Origin: Pseudomonas inefficax
Lineage (GTDB): Bacteria > Pseudomonadota > Gammaproteobacteria > Pseudomonadales > Pseudomonadaceae
Direction: 5' to 3'
NCBI RefSeq assembly: GCF_900277125.1
Contig: NZ_OPYN01000063.1
Span: forward strand, 1 to 64,000
Length of the DNA: 64,000 nucleotides
How positions within the stretch are numbered: the first letter of the stretch is position 1; each line of letters opens with the position of its first letter. The position numbers and the translations under genes are program-made. The notes under the pieces were generated by a model. It was not told the origin of the DNA and searched no databases. It saw only the letters and a list, made by a program, of their open reading frames with translations. Below, piece after piece: positions 46,253 through 57,474 of this stretch.

Positions 46253-46561
46253 TCAGCGAGCGGCTGCACCTTGCAGCAGGCTTTGCTGTTTTTCCTTGTG
46301 TTTTTTCAGTTGGCGGTCGAGCTTGTCTGCCAAGGCGTCGATCGCTGCATACATGTCTTCGTGTTCTGCGTTGGCAACCACTTCGCCGCCGGGAATCTGC
46401 AAGGTCGCCTCGACCTTCTGCTGCAGCTTCTCGACTTTCATGATGACCTGCACGTTGGTGATCTTGTCGAAGTGACTTTCCACGCGAGCGAGCTTTTCAA
46501 GCACATAATCGCGCAGTGGCTGGGTGACTTCTACATGCTGTCCACTGATATTGACTTGCAT
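46253..46561 (-). CDS. hpf: ribosome hibernation promoting factor (short form)
   Basis: The 102-residue protein is the short HPF of gamma-proteobacteria. It starts MQVNISGQHVEVTQPLRDYV and has the basic helix KLDRQLKKHKEKQQ. It binds stationary-phase 30S subunits and promotes dimers. AGGAGAAGCTGT precedes the ATG; 23 more open codons upstream are not supported. It lies downstream of rpoN. Confidence 0.96.
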   Translation of the reverse strand: MQVNISGQHVEVTQPLRDYVLEKLARVESHFDKITNVQVIMKVEKLQQKVEATLQIPGGEVVANAEHEDMYAAIDALADKLDRQLKKHKEKQQSLLQGAAAR

Positions 46562-46593
46562 ACAGCTTCTCCTTTGTTGCCCGTGCATAAAGA

Positions 46594-46612
46594 GGCAGGT
46601 CTTGCACCTGCC
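46594..46612 (-). terminator. hairpin between rpoN and hpf
   Basis: GGCAGGT and ACCTGCC make a perfect 7-bp stem over 5 nt, followed on the minus strand by TCTTTAT. It sits about 28 nt after the rpoN stop. The T tract is imperfect, so partial termination or attenuation between rpoN and hpf is more likely than a full stop. Confidence 0.55.
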
Positions 46613-46640
46613 CCACAAACGCTGTGGCACATCTCAGGGG

Positions 46641-48134
46641 CTACATCAGTCGCTTGCGCTCGCTCGACGGTGCGATGCCGAGGGACTCGCGGTACTTGGC
46701 GACGGTGCGACGGGCTACCTGGATGCCTTGTGCCTCCAGTAAACCAGCGATCTTGCTGTCACTCAATGGCTTTTTCTGATTTTCCGCCGCAACCAGTTTC
46801 TTGATGATCGCGCGGATCGCCGTAGACGAGCATTCTCCGCCTTCGGAGGTGCTGACGTGGCTGGAGAAAAAGTATTTCAGTTCGTAGATACCACGCGGCG
46901 TGTGCATGTATTTCTGCGTGGTTACCCGCGAAATGGTCGACTCGTGCATGCCCACCGCTTCGGCGATGTCATGCAGCACCAGAGGCTTCATCGCTTCGTC
47001 GCCGTGGTCGAGGAAGCCGCGCTGGTGCTCGACGATCTGCGTGGCCACCTTCATCAGGGTTTCGTTGCGGCTTTGCAGGCTCTTGATGAACCAGCGCGCT
47101 TCCTGCAACTGGTTGCGCATGAAGGTGTTGTCGGCGCTGGTGTCGGCGCGGCGCACGAAGCCGGCGTACTGCGGGTTGACGCGCAGGCGCGGGATGGCCT
47201 CCTGGTTCAGCTCTACCAGCCAGCGGTCGCTGTCCTTGCGTACGATGACGTCGGGTACCACGTACTCAGGCTCGCTGGACTCGATCTGCGAGCCGGGGCG
47301 CGGGTTGAGGCTTTGTACCAGCTCGATGACCTGGCGCAGCTCGTCTTCCTTGATTTTCATGCGACGCATCAGCTGGCTGTAGTCACGGCTGCCGAGCAGG
47401 TCGATGAAGTCGCTGACCAGGCGCTTGGCTTCGGCCATCCACGGGGTGCTCGCGGGCAGCTGGCGCAGTTGCAGCAACAGGCATTCGCCAAGGGTGCGGG
47501 CGGCAACGCCGGCTGGCTCGAACTGCTGGATGCGGTGCAGTACCGCTTCGACCTCGTCCAGCTCGATATCCAGCTCCGGGTCGAAACCGGCACAGATCTC
47601 CTCGAGGGTGTCTTCCAGGTAGCCCTGGCCGTTGATGCTGTCGATCAGGGTGACGGCGATCAGGCGGTCGGTGTCGGACATCGGGGCCAGGTTGAGTTGC
47701 CACAACAGGTGGCTTTGCAGGCTTTCGCCGGCCGATGTACGGGTGGTGAAGTCCCACTCGTCGTCGTCGTTGCTCGGCAGGCTGCTGGCACTGGTCTGGT
47801 AGATGTCTTCCCAGGCGGTGTCGACCGGCAGCTCGTTGGGGATGCGCTCGCTCCACTCACCGTCTTCCAGGGTGTCGGCACTGGTGGTGCTTTCCTGGAA
47901 GCTGTTGTCCTGGACTTCGGCGGCCGGCTTGTTCTCGGCGTTGTCCGCCATCGGGTCGCTGTTGTCGAAGTCGTCGCCGTCTTCCTGACGTTCGAGCATC
48001 GGGTTCGACTCCAGCGCTTCCTGGATTTCCTGTTGGAGGTCCAGGGTGGAAAGCTGGAGCAGGCGGATGGCCTGTTGCAACTGCGGGGTCATCGTCAGTT
48101 GCTGGCCCATTTTTAGGACGAGCGATGGTTTCAT
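46641..48134 (-). CDS. rpoN: RNA polymerase sigma-54 factor
   Basis: Sigma-54 directs -24/-12 promoters with enhancer-binding activators. The 497-residue protein has the Gln/Leu-rich region I ([20 protein letters not shown]), an acidic region II, the core-binding region III, the HTH ([20 protein letters not shown]) and the RpoN box [10 protein letters not shown] (474-483). It follows lptB, as in other pseudomonads. Confidence 0.98.
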   Translation of the reverse strand: MKPSLVLKMGQQLTMTPQLQQAIRLLQLSTLDLQQEIQEALESNPMLERQEDGDDFDNSDPMADNAENKPAAEVQDNSFQESTTSADTLEDGEWSERIPNELPVDTAWEDIYQTSASSLPSNDDDEWDFTTRTSAGESLQSHLLWQLNLAPMSDTDRLIAVTLIDSINGQGYLEDTLEEICAGFDPELDIELDEVEAVLHRIQQFEPAGVAARTLGECLLLQLRQLPASTPWMAEAKRLVSDFIDLLGSRDYSQLMRRMKIKEDELRQVIELVQSLNPRPGSQIESSEPEYVVPDVIVRKDSDRWLVELNQEAIPRLRVNPQYAGFVRRADTSADNTFMRNQLQEARWFIKSLQSRNETLMKVATQIVEHQRGFLDHGDEAMKPLVLHDIAEAVGMHESTISRVTTQKYMHTPRGIYELKYFFSSHVSTSEGGECSSTAIRAIIKKLVAAENQKKPLSDSKIAGLLEAQGIQVARRTVAKYRESLGIAPSSERKRLM

Positions 48135-48227
48135 GGCTGGGGCTTAATACCTTGTTCGCCGGCGCGCATGCGCCATCCACTACACGAGGGCGCCGGGGCG
48201 CCGGATCAAGCAAGTTTTATGCCTTAA

Positions 48228-48255
48228 ATTGTAGCGTTTGCCTAGAGTACCGTAA
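48228..48255 (-). promoter_or_regulatory. candidate rpoN promoter
   Basis: On the minus strand TACAAT (48228-48233) is a good -10; TTACGG lies 16 nt upstream and TTGTTA 19 nt upstream. It falls in the 175-nt gap between lptB and rpoN, so rpoN could be transcribed separately from the lpt genes. Confidence 0.35.
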
Positions 48256-48309
48256 CAACTTTACCCGGGTTGCAGGGCGATTTGCCGGTACTCCAGGCGC
48301 GTGCCGGGC

Positions 48310-49035
48310 TCAGAGCCGGAACTCGTGGCCCAGGTAAACCTCTTTGACCAGGTCGTTGGCCAGGATGGTTTCGGCGTCGCCTTCGGCGATCAGCCGGCCA
48401 TCATTGACGATATAGGCGGTTTCGCAGATATCCAGGGTCTCACGCACGTTGTGGTCGGTGATCAGTACGCCGATGCCCTTGGCCTTGAGGTGGTGGATGA
48501 TCTGCTTGATGTCGCCGACCGAAATCGGGTCGACACCGGCGAACGGTTCGTCCAGCAGGATGAACTTGGGGGCGGTCGCCAGCGCGCGGGCAATTTCCAC
48601 GCGGCGGCGCTCACCACCGGACAGGCTCATGCCGAGGTTGTCGCGAATGTGGCTGATGTGGAACTCCTGCAGCAGGCTTTCCAGCTCTTTGCGCCGGCCG
48701 TCGCGGTCGAGGTCCTTGCGGGTCTCGAGGATGGCCATGATGTTGTCGGCCACCGACAGCTTGCGGAAGATCGAGGCTTCCTGCGGCAGGTAGCCGATGC
48801 CGGCGCGGGCGCGACCGTGCATGGGCTGGTGGCTGACATCGAGGTTGTCGATCAGCACGCGCCCCTGTTCGGCCTGGACCAGCCCGACGATCATGTAGAA
48901 GCAGGTGGTCTTGCCGGCGCCGTTGGGACCGAGCAGGCCGACGATCTGGCCGCTGTCGATCGACAGGCTGACGTCACGCACGACCTGCCGCCCCTTGTAA
49001 CTCTTGGCCAGGTGCTGGGCTTTGAGGGTTGCCAT
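48310..49035 (-). CDS. lptB: LPS export ABC ATPase LptB
   Basis: LptB powers LPS extraction from the inner membrane with LptFG. The 241-residue protein has Walker [10 protein letters not shown] (36-44), the signature [15 protein letters not shown], Walker [14 protein letters not shown] and the H-loop in [13 protein letters not shown]. It starts immediately after the lptA stop, so it is in the kdsD-kdsC-lptC-lptA-lptB set. Confidence 0.98.
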   Translation of the reverse strand: MATLKAQHLAKSYKGRQVVRDVSLSIDSGQIVGLLGPNGAGKTTCFYMIVGLVQAEQGRVLIDNLDVSHQPMHGRARAGIGYLPQEASIFRKLSVADNIMAILETRKDLDRDGRRKELESLLQEFHISHIRDNLGMSLSGGERRRVEIARALATAPKFILLDEPFAGVDPISVGDIKQIIHHLKAKGIGVLITDHNVRETLDICETAYIVNDGRLIAEGDAETILANDLVKEVYLGHEFRL

Positions 49036-49560
49036 TTACTCGGCCTTCTTCTTGGGCTGGATCACCATGTCGATACGCTGACGCGGCGAAGTCACGTTGC
49101 CACCACGACCGGCGGTTGCCACCTGGGTCTTGGTGTTGTAGACGATCTTCTCGCCTTCGGTCGTGTTGCCTTCGTTCTCGACTTTGGCGCGGTCGGTGAG
49201 AACCACCAGGTCTTTCTGCGCCTGATACTGGATGGTCACGCCCCAGCCTTTCATCTTGTCCGGTTTGGCTGCGCTCTGCTGCTGCTCGAAGTAGGCCAGG
49301 TTGCCCACCGAGGTCACCACATCGATATCGCCGGAGGCGGAACGGGTGATGGTCACGGTGTTGCCTTTGATCATCATCGAACCCTGGGTGATGATCACGT
49401 CGCCGGTGTAGGTGGCCACACCCTGCTTGTCGTCCAGGTGGGCGTTGTCGGCCTGGATACGGATAGGCTGGTCACGGTCATTCGGCAGGGCGAGGGCGCT
49501 CGCGCTTCCCAGTGCTGCGCTCAGGCTGAGCAGAAGGGGGAGGGTTTTAACGAGCCTCAT
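49036..49560 (-). CDS. lptA: LPS periplasmic bridge protein LptA
   Basis: The 174-residue protein has a signal peptide (LPLLLSLSAALGSASALA) and the OstA beta-jellyroll with PIRIQADNAHLDDKQGVATY, GDVIITQGSMMIKGNTVTI and VTSPRQRIDMVIQPKK. It polymerises to carry LPS across the periplasm. Its start lies inside the 3' end of lptC (14-nt overlap), which points to coupled translation. Confidence 0.95.
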   Translation of the reverse strand: MRLVKTLPLLLSLSAALGSASALALPNDRDQPIRIQADNAHLDDKQGVATYTGDVIITQGSMMIKGNTVTITRSASGDIDVVTSVGNLAYFEQQQSAAKPDKMKGWGVTIQYQAQKDLVVLTDRAKVENEGNTTEGEKIVYNTKTQVATAGRGGNVTSPRQRIDMVIQPKKKAE

Positions 49561-50119
49561 ACTGTCCTCTTACGTTAGAGAGCAAGTCCATCTTGCCTTC
49601 TTTCAAATACGCTTTCATTCCTTTGCCCGTAGTTGTGCCACCGGCGCCGTCGATTCTAACGGCTTGCTCGGTCTGCGCATATTGCTTCTGCGGGAACACG
49701 GTCATGCGTGAGCTGGTAATGATCATTTCGCGCTGCTTTTCGTCGGTGCGGGCGACCCTTACGTTGTCGATCAGTTCGACTTCGCTGCCGTCCGGGTTGA
49801 CTTCGGCGCGGGTGCTCTGCACGTGCCAGGGGTATTCGGTGCCGCGATACAGGTGCAGGTCCGGCGTGGTCAGCAGGGTGATTTCACTGGCCTTGAGGTG
49901 CTCGACCTTGTCTGCGGTCATTTCGTACTGCAGCTTGCCGTCGGGCAGGAACTGCAGGCTGTGGGCGTTGACCGCATAGTAGTCGATGGCGCTTTCGTCG
50001 ACCTGGGCCACCGGCTTGTCGAGGAAGCTTTCCGGGCTGACATTCCAGTAGCCGATCGCTACCAGCAGCGCGGCGATCACTGCGAGCAGCGCAATGTTGC
50101 GGGCTTTCTTGCTGAACAT
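49547..50119 (-). CDS. lptC: LPS export protein LptC
   Basis: LptC is a bitopic inner-membrane protein that links LptBFG to LptA. The 190-residue protein has one N-terminal helix (IALLAVIAALLVAIGYW) and the periplasmic jellyroll with DYYAVNAHSLQFLPDGKLQY and TRAEVNPDGSEVELIDNVRV. It is preceded by kdsC (8 nt) and overlaps lptA. Confidence 0.95.
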   Translation of the reverse strand: MFSKKARNIALLAVIAALLVAIGYWNVSPESFLDKPVAQVDESAIDYYAVNAHSLQFLPDGKLQYEMTADKVEHLKASEITLLTTPDLHLYRGTEYPWHVQSTRAEVNPDGSEVELIDNVRVARTDEKQREMIITSSRMTVFPQKQYAQTEQAVRIDGAGGTTTGKGMKAYLKEGKMDLLSNVRGQYEAR

Positions 50120-50127
50120 GGGCAGCC

Positions 50128-50652
50128 TTACAGGTAATTGGCGTTGGCAGCGTCCAGGGTGCCCTGGGCGTGCATGATCAGTTCGCAGAATTCACGGGCT
50201 GCGCCTTCGCCGCCACGTGCCTGGGTCACGCCATGGGCGTGCTGGCGAACGAACGGCGCGGCGTTGGCCACCGCCATGCCCAGGGCGACCCGGCGGATCA
50301 CCGGGAGGTCGGGCAGGTCGTCGCCCAGGTAGGCCACTTGAGCATAGCTCAGGCCCAGTTCGGCGAGCAGGCCGTCGAGCACCACCAGTTTGTCTTCGCG
50401 GCCCTGGTACAGGTGCGGGATGCCGAGGTTCTTCGCCCGGCGCTCGACCACCGGGGTCTTGCGCCCGCTGATGATTGCGGTGGTAACGCCCGAGGCCATG
50501 AGCATCTTGATGCCTTGGCCGTCGAGGGTGTTGAAGGTCTTGAACTCGCTGCCGTCCTCGAGGAAGTACAGGCGCCCGTCGGTGAGCACGCCGTCCACGT
50601 CGAACACTGCCAGCTTGATGTGCTTGCCGCGTTGCATGAGGTCCTGGTTCAT
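50128..50652 (-). CDS. kdsC: 3-deoxy-D-manno-octulosonate 8-phosphate phosphatase
   Basis: KdsC dephosphorylates Kdo-8-P to Kdo. The 174-residue HAD-type enzyme has the nucleophile motif FDVDGVLTDG (Asp18 and Asp20), the second motif TTAIISGRKTPVV and the third GDDLPDLPVI. It lies 12 nt after kdsD and 8 nt before lptC. Confidence 0.96.
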   Translation of the reverse strand: MNQDLMQRGKHIKLAVFDVDGVLTDGRLYFLEDGSEFKTFNTLDGQGIKMLMASGVTTAIISGRKTPVVERRAKNLGIPHLYQGREDKLVVLDGLLAELGLSYAQVAYLGDDLPDLPVIRRVALGMAVANAAPFVRQHAHGVTQARGGEGAAREFCELIMHAQGTLDAANANYL

Positions 50653-50664
50653 TCCATTGCTCCT

Positions 50665-51639
50665 TTACATCACGCCGGCGCGCAGCAGGTCGTGCATGTT
50701 CAGGGCGCCGGTGGGGCGGTCCTCGCGGTCCACCACCACCAGGGCGCCGATCTTGTGGTCTTCCATGATCTTCAGGGCCTCGGCCGCGAGCATTTCGGCG
50801 CGGGCCGTCTTGCCGTGCACGGTCATGACCTGGTCGATCAGGGTGGTGTGGACGTCGATGTTGCGGTCCAGGCTGCGGCGCAGGTCGCCGTCGGTGAAGA
50901 TCCCGGCCAGCTTGCCGTCGGCTTCGACGATCACGGTCATGCCCAGGCCTTTGCGGGACATTTCAAGGAGCGCGTCCTTGAGCAGGGTGCCGCGGGGCAC
51001 CTGGGGCAGTTCGTCGCCGGCGTGCATCACGTTCTCCACCTTGAGCAGCAGGCGACGGCCCAATGCGCCACCCGGGTGCGAGAAGGCAAAGTCCTCGGCG
51101 GTGAAACCGCGGGCTTCGAGCAGGGCAATGGCCAGCGCGTCGCCCAGCACCAGCGATGCGGTGGTGGAGGAGGTGGGGGCCAGGTTAAGCGGGCAGGCTT
51201 CTTGCTCGACGCGGGCGTCGAGGTTGACCTCGGCAGCCTGGGCCAATGGCGAGTCCGGGTTGCCGGTCAGGCTTATCAGCTTGATGCCCATGCGCTTGAT
51301 CAGTGGCAGCAGGGTGACGATTTCGGCAGTGCTGCCGGAATTCGACAGGGCAAGGATGACATCATCGCGGGTGATCATGCCCATGTCGCCATGGCTGGCT
51401 TCGGCCGGGTGCACGAAAAACGCCGGTGTGCCGGTGCTGGCCAGGGTGGCGGCGATCTTGTTGCCGATGTGCCCGGACTTGCCCATGCCGACCACGACGA
51501 CCCGGCCCTTGCTGGCCAGGATCAGTTCGCAGGCCTTGACGAAATTGTCGTCGATGCGCGCCAGCAGGGCCTCTACGGCCTCGAGTTCCAGGCGCAGGGT
51601 GCGTTGGGCGGATTGGATCAGCTCGCTGGATTGGCTCAT
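50665..51639 (-). CDS. kdsD: D-arabinose 5-phosphate isomerase
   Basis: KdsD makes arabinose 5-phosphate, the first Kdo precursor. The 324-residue protein has a SIS domain (GRVVVVGMGKSGHIGNKIAA, LALSNSGSTAEIVTLLPLIK, HPGGALGRRLLL) and two C-terminal CBS domains (LGMTVIVEADGKLAGIFTDG and KIGALVVVDREDRPTGALN). It is the first gene of the minus-strand LPS set and diverges from mlaF. Confidence 0.97.
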   Translation of the reverse strand: MSQSSELIQSAQRTLRLELEAVEALLARIDDNFVKACELILASKGRVVVVGMGKSGHIGNKIAATLASTGTPAFFVHPAEASHGDMGMITRDDVILALSNSGSTAEIVTLLPLIKRMGIKLISLTGNPDSPLAQAAEVNLDARVEQEACPLNLAPTSSTTASLVLGDALAIALLEARGFTAEDFAFSHPGGALGRRLLLKVENVMHAGDELPQVPRGTLLKDALLEMSRKGLGMTVIVEADGKLAGIFTDGDLRRSLDRNIDVHTTLIDQVMTVHGKTARAEMLAAEALKIMEDHKIGALVVVDREDRPTGALNMHDLLRAGVM

Positions 51640-51767
51640 GTCGAAAAAGCAATGCCTGATGAAAAGGCGGCGATTATAGCTGCAATGAAAGAAACCCTCA
51701 CGCTTTCGATTGCCGTGGTGAATGTCTCGCCAGCCTGTCGCAGGGCTGAACGAGTCACCAGACGACC

Positions 51768-51797
51768 TTGGGGCGGCGCTGTCAGCGGTGCTATAGT
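51768..51797 (+). promoter_or_regulatory. candidate promoter of the mla operon
   Basis: TATAGT (51792-51797) is a good -10; TTGGGG, 18 nt upstream, is a weak -35. It lies about 90 nt before mlaF in the 248-nt gap shared with kdsD. Confidence 0.35.
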
Positions 51798-51887
51798 TCG
51801 CCGCTATTCGGCCTGCCAGGGGCGCTTGTGCCTTCCAGATGAAGGCCGACGTCCATTAGGACAAGGCTGCACTAGCAAGGAGTCTAG

Positions 51888-52697
51888 ATGAGTGTGGATA
51901 GCGCCTACGCGGTCGAGTTGAAGGGGGTTACCTTCAAACGCGGTTCGCGCAGCATTTTCAGCAACGTCGACATTCGCATCCCGCGCGGCAAGGTCACCGG
52001 TATCATGGGGCCATCGGGTTGCGGCAAGACCACGTTGCTCCGCCTGATGGGCGCGCAGTTGCGCCCCTCCAGCGGTGAGGTCTGGGTTGCCGGGCAGAAC
52101 CTGCCGACGTTGTCGCGCAGTGACCTGTTCGACGCCCGCAAGCAAATGGGGGTGCTGTTCCAGAGCGGCGCGCTGTTCACCGATCTCGATGTGTTCGAGA
52201 ACGTCGCGTTCCCGCTGCGCGTGCATACCCAGCTGTCGGACGAGATGATCCGAGATATCGTGCTGATGAAGCTGCAGGCCGTGGGGCTGCGCGGTGCCAT
52301 CGACCTGATGCCCGACGAGCTGTCCGGTGGCATGAAGCGCCGTGTGGCGCTGGCCCGGGCGATTGCCCTGGACCCGCAGATCCTCATGTACGACGAGCCG
52401 TTCGTCGGCCAGGACCCGATCGCCATGGGTGTATTGGTGCGTCTGATCCGCTTGCTGAACGACGCCTTGGGTATCACCAGTATCGTCGTTTCCCACGACC
52501 TGGCGGAAACTGCCAGCATCGCCGACTACATCTATGTGGTAGGTGATGGGCAGGTGCTGGGCCAGGGGACGCCTGACGAGCTGATGGGCTCGGACAACCC
52601 CCGTATTCGCCAGTTCATGAAGGGCGACCCGGACGGCCCGGTGCCTTTCCACTTCCCTGCGCCTGACTACCGCGCCGACCTGCTGGGAGCGCGTTGA
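51888..52697 (+). CDS. mlaF: phospholipid transporter ATPase MlaF (Ttg2A)
   Basis: This ATPase of the Mla system keeps outer-membrane lipid asymmetry; in P. putida it is known as the toluene-tolerance gene ttg2A. The 269-residue protein has Walker [10 protein letters not shown] (41-49), the signature [15 protein letters not shown], Walker [14 protein letters not shown] and the H-loop VSHDL. AAGGAG precedes the ATG. It overlaps mlaE by one base. Confidence 0.97.
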   Translation: MSVDSAYAVELKGVTFKRGSRSIFSNVDIRIPRGKVTGIMGPSGCGKTTLLRLMGAQLRPSSGEVWVAGQNLPTLSRSDLFDARKQMGVLFQSGALFTDLDVFENVAFPLRVHTQLSDEMIRDIVLMKLQAVGLRGAIDLMPDELSGGMKRRVALARAIALDPQILMYDEPFVGQDPIAMGVLVRLIRLLNDALGITSIVVSHDLAETASIADYIYVVGDGQVLGQGTPDELMGSDNPRIRQFMKGDPDGPVPFHFPAPDYRADLLGAR

Positions 52698-53494
52698 TGC
52701 GCAGAAAATCCTTACTCGAACGCGTCCGCCTGCTGGGGCGCTCGGCCATCGACGTGCTGGCCGTGCTGGGGCGCTCGTGCCTGTTCCTGTTCCATGCGCT
52801 GATCGGTCGTGGCGGCATTGGTGGCGGCTTCCAGCTGCTGACCAAACAGCTGTACTCGGTGGGCGTGCTGTCGCTGGCGATCATCGTCGTGTCCGGGGTG
52901 TTCATCGGCATGGTGCTGGCGCTGCAGGGCTTCAGCATCCTGACCAAGTACGGCTCGGAGCAGGCAGTGGGGCAGATGGTCGCCCTGACCCTGCTGCGCG
53001 AGCTCGGCCCGGTGGTCACGGCGTTGCTGTTCGCCGGCCGTGCCGGTTCGGCGCTGACCGCAGAAATCGGCAACATGAAGTCCACCGAGCAGTTGTCGAG
53101 CCTTGAAATGATCGGCGTCGACCCGCTCAAGTACATCGTTGCGCCGCGCCTGTGGGCCGGTTTCATCTCGCTGCCGTTGCTGGCGCTGATTTTCAGCGTG
53201 GTCGGTATCTGGGGTGGCTCGTGGGTGGCGGTGGACTGGCTGGGCGTCTACGAGGGCTCGTTCTGGGCCAACATGCAGAACAGTGTTTCGTTCACCGACG
53301 ATGTGCTCAACGGGCTGATCAAGAGCCTGGTATTTGCCTTCGTCACGACCTGGATCGCCGTATTCCAGGGGTACGACTGTGAGCCCACCTCAGAAGGGAT
53401 CAGCCGTGCCACCACCAAGACCGTGGTCTATGCCTCGTTGGCAGTGCTGGGTCTGGACTTTATTCTGACCGCCTTGATGTTTGGAGATTTCTGA
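52697..53494 (+). CDS. mlaE: phospholipid transporter permease MlaE (Ttg2B)
   Basis: This is a 265-residue inner-membrane permease with about five helices and the MlaE motifs [40 protein letters not shown] and [19 protein letters not shown]. It starts on the TGATG overlap with mlaF and ends on a TGATG overlap with mlaD. Confidence 0.97.
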   Translation: MRRKSLLERVRLLGRSAIDVLAVLGRSCLFLFHALIGRGGIGGGFQLLTKQLYSVGVLSLAIIVVSGVFIGMVLALQGFSILTKYGSEQAVGQMVALTLLRELGPVVTALLFAGRAGSALTAEIGNMKSTEQLSSLEMIGVDPLKYIVAPRLWAGFISLPLLALIFSVVGIWGGSWVAVDWLGVYEGSFWANMQNSVSFTDDVLNGLIKSLVFAFVTTWIAVFQGYDCEPTSEGISRATTKTVVYASLAVLGLDFILTALMFGDF

Positions 53495-53979
53495 TGCAAA
53501 ACCGCACCCTGGAAATCGGTGTCGGCCTGTTCCTTCTGGCCGGGATCCTGGCGCTGCTGCTGCTCGCCCTGCGTGTCAGCGGGCTGTCGGCCAGCCCGAG
53601 CAGCGATACCTATAAAGTTTATGCCTACTTCGACAATATCGCCGGTTTGACGGTCAGAGCTAAAGTGACCATGGCCGGTGTGACCATCGGCAAGGTTACC
53701 GCCATCGATCTGGACCGTGATTCCTACACCGGTCGGGTGACGTTGCAGCTGGACAAGTCGGTGGACAACCTGCCGACCGACTCCACGGCCTCGATCCTCA
53801 CTGCCGGGTTGCTTGGCGAGAAGTACATCGGCATCAGCGTGGGCGGTGAGGACCAGGTGCTCAAGGACGGCGGGACCATCCACGACACCCAGTCGGCGCT
53901 GGTGCTGGAAGATCTGATTGGCAAGTTCCTGCTCAACTCCGTTGGCAAGGAACCGAAAGAAGCGCAACCGGCTAATTAA
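53494..53979 (+). CDS. mlaD: MCE-domain lipid-binding protein MlaD (Ttg2C)
   Basis: The 161-residue protein has one N-terminal helix (EIGVGLFLLAGILALLLLAL) and a single MCE domain (YKVYAYFDNIAGLTVRAKVT, GLLGEKYIGISVGGED). It forms a hexameric ring over MlaFE in the periplasm. It is coupled to mlaE by a one-base overlap. Confidence 0.97.
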   Translation: MQNRTLEIGVGLFLLAGILALLLLALRVSGLSASPSSDTYKVYAYFDNIAGLTVRAKVTMAGVTIGKVTAIDLDRDSYTGRVTLQLDKSVDNLPTDSTASILTAGLLGEKYIGISVGGEDQVLKDGGTIHDTQSALVLEDLIGKFLLNSVGKEPKEAQPAN

Positions 53980-53988
53980 GGAGTTTCC

Positions 53989-54636
53989 ATGATTTCGATC
54001 CTGCGACGTGGCCTGCTGGTCCTGCTGGCGGCCTTCCCCCTGATGGCAATGGCCGCGCAGTCGCCGCACGATGTGGTGCAGAGCACCACCACCGAACTGC
54101 TGGGTGAGCTCAAGGCCAACAAGGAGCAGTACAAGACCAACCCGCAAGCGTTCTACGACACCCTTGACCGGATCCTCGCGCCCGTGGTCGATGCCGACGG
54201 TATTTCCAGAAGCATCATGACCGTCAAGTACTCGCGCAAGGCCACGCCCGAGCAGATGCAGCGCTTCCAGGAAAACTTCAAGCGCAGCCTGTTCCAGTTC
54301 TACGGTAACGCGCTGCTGGAGTACAACAACCAGGGTATCGTCGTAGACCCGGCCAAGGCCGATGACGGCAAGCGTGCCTCCGTAGGCATGAAGGTCACCG
54401 GCAACAATGGCGCCGTGTACCCGGTGCAGTACACCCTGGAAAACCTGGGTGGCGAATGGAAAGTGCGTAACGTGATCGTCAACGGCATCAACATCGGCAA
54501 GCTGTTCCGTGACCAGTTCGCCGACGCCATGCAGCGCAATGGCAACGACCTGGACAAGACCATCGACGGCTGGGCCGGCGAAGTGGCCAAGGCCAAGCAG
54601 GCTGCCGACAACTCGCCAGAGAAGACCGTCAAATGA
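53989..54636 (+). CDS. mlaC: periplasmic phospholipid carrier MlaC (Ttg2D)
   Basis: The 215-residue exported protein has a signal peptide (RRGLLVLLAAFPLMAMAAQ) and the MlaC fold with YDTLDRILAPVVDADGISR, RFQENFKRSLFQFYGNALLE and EWKVRNVIVNGINIGKLFRD. It shuttles phospholipids between the outer membrane and MlaD. TAAGGAG precedes the ATG. Its 3' end overlaps mlaB by 4 nt. Confidence 0.96.
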   Translation: MISILRRGLLVLLAAFPLMAMAAQSPHDVVQSTTTELLGELKANKEQYKTNPQAFYDTLDRILAPVVDADGISRSIMTVKYSRKATPEQMQRFQENFKRSLFQFYGNALLEYNNQGIVVDPAKADDGKRASVGMKVTGNNGAVYPVQYTLENLGGEWKVRNVIVNGINIGKLFRDQFADAMQRNGNDLDKTIDGWAGEVAKAKQAADNSPEKTVK

Positions 54637-54935
54637 GTGAGGCCGGTGTAAGCATGGCCGAGCCGGGCGTGCTGCGCCTGGTTGGCGTGCTGGACTACCG
54701 CAGCGGGCCGGCCCTGCGCAAGCAGGGCAAGGCGCTGATCGCGGCCTGCCGCGAGGCGCAGTTGGTGCTCGATTGCTCGGCAGTGCAGCGTTCCACCAGT
54801 GTTGGCCTGTCGTTGCTGCTGGCCTTCATGCGCGATGCCCAGGCCGCCGGCAAGGGGTGCCAGGTGCGCAGCATGCCCGACGACATGCGGGAAATTGCCG
54901 AGGTCTATGACCTCGATGAAGTGCTGGCAACCTGA
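54633..54935 (+). CDS. mlaB: STAS-domain protein MlaB (Ttg2E)
   Basis: The 100-residue cytoplasmic STAS-domain protein binds MlaF and stabilises the ATPase. It has the STAS pattern GVLDYRSGPALRKQGKALI, LVLDCSAVQRSTSVGLSLLL with the conserved Ser/Thr pair, and MREIAEVYDLDEVL. It ends the mla operon just before a strong terminator. Confidence 0.93.
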   Translation: MSEAGVSMAEPGVLRLVGVLDYRSGPALRKQGKALIAACREAQLVLDCSAVQRSTSVGLSLLLAFMRDAQAAGKGCQVRSMPDDMREIAEVYDLDEVLAT

Positions 54936-54954
54936 TGGCCCGGCACGGATGATG

Positions 54955-55006
54955 GCCCCTCGGTCAGCGAAGCCCTCGTTGGGCTTCGCAGGCGAGGGGC
55001 TTTTTT
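54955..55006 (+). terminator. rho-independent terminator of the mla operon
   Basis: An inner stem GCGAAGCCC/GGGCTTCGC sits within an outer stem GCCCCTCG/CGAGGGGC, followed by TTTTTTG. It lies about 20 nt after mlaB. It makes the BolA-like gene downstream a separate transcript or dependent on read-through. Confidence 0.9.
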
Positions 55007-55052
55007 GTATGATGGCCGACCCGTGCGCATCGGGCGCCGATTGAGGTTGAGC

Positions 55053-56581
<1,529 letters not shown>

Positions 56582-56596
56582 TCGTCTGCCTGGTGC

Positions 56597-56634
56597 ATCC
56601 TGTGGGGGAGGGGGTTGCCCGCTTTCACAGGATG
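56597..56634. repeat. degenerate REP-like hairpin after murA
   Basis: CATCCTGTG and CACAGGATG pair around a worn arm (GGGGGAGGGGGTTGCCCGCT). It looks like the remnant of one REP arm in the 123-nt gap between murA and hisG. Confidence 0.5.
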
Positions 56635-56704
56635 TACCTAACGAATTGAATGCGGTCGGGCTCGACGCCCGGCCGGCAGTAGCCGCTTAAGGACCGACGT
56701 TCCA

Positions 56705-57340
56705 ATGTTGACCATCGCGCTTTCCAAAGGCCGTATTCTCGACGATACCCTGCCGTTGCTGGCCGAGGCCGGTATCGTGCCGACCGAGAACCCGGACAAG
56801 AGCCGCAAACTAATCATCCCCACCACGCAGGACGACGTGCGCCTGCTGATCGTGCGTGCCACCGACGTGCCGACTTATGTCGAGCATGGTGCCGCCGACC
56901 TGGGTGTGGCCGGCAAGGATGTGCTGATGGAGTACGGCGGCCAGGGCTTATACGAGCCCCTGGACCTGCAGATTGCCCGTTGCAAGCTGATGACCGCTGG
57001 CGTAGTCGGCGCACCCGAGCCCAAGGGCCGTCTGCGCGTGGCTACCAAGTTCGTCAACGTAGCCAAGCGCTACTACGCCGAACAGGGCCGCCAGGTCGAC
57101 ATCATCAAGCTGTATGGCTCGATGGAGCTGGCACCGCTGATCAACCTCGCCGACAAGATCATCGACGTTGTCGACACCGGCAACACCCTGCGTGCCAACG
57201 GCCTGGAGCCCCAGGAACTGATCGCCACGATCAGCTCGCGCCTGGTGGTCAACAAGGCCTCCATGAAAATGCAGCACGCCCGTATCCAGAGCCTGATCGA
57301 CACGCTGCGCGGAGCGGTCGAATCGCGACACCGCGGCTGA
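56705..57340 (+). CDS. hisG: ATP phosphoribosyltransferase, short form
   Basis: HisG catalyses the first step of histidine synthesis. The 211-residue protein is the short HisG that lacks the C-terminal regulatory domain and so needs HisZ, which is not in this window. Motifs are [34 protein letters not shown] and [12 protein letters not shown] (PRPP loop). It is separated from hisD by 134 nt. Confidence 0.97.
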   Translation: MLTIALSKGRILDDTLPLLAEAGIVPTENPDKSRKLIIPTTQDDVRLLIVRATDVPTYVEHGAADLGVAGKDVLMEYGGQGLYEPLDLQIARCKLMTAGVVGAPEPKGRLRVATKFVNVAKRYYAEQGRQVDIIKLYGSMELAPLINLADKIIDVVDTGNTLRANGLEPQELIATISSRLVVNKASMKMQHARIQSLIDTLRGAVESRHRG

Positions 57341-57474
57341 CTCACTACCTTCTGTGCGCGACCTTCGCTGTCGCGCCCGTCTATCCGCGTCATAGCCATT
57401 TTTCTCGGGTGCCCGCGCGGATGGACTGGTAGCCTAGGGCGCCTGAGCATTCGCCATTAATCGAGGCCCTCGCC

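Noticed and set aside
46562..46640. Possible separate small gene between rpoN and hpf
   Set aside because: The gap holds a hairpin and the hpf ribosome site; no frame of useful length with its own start exists.
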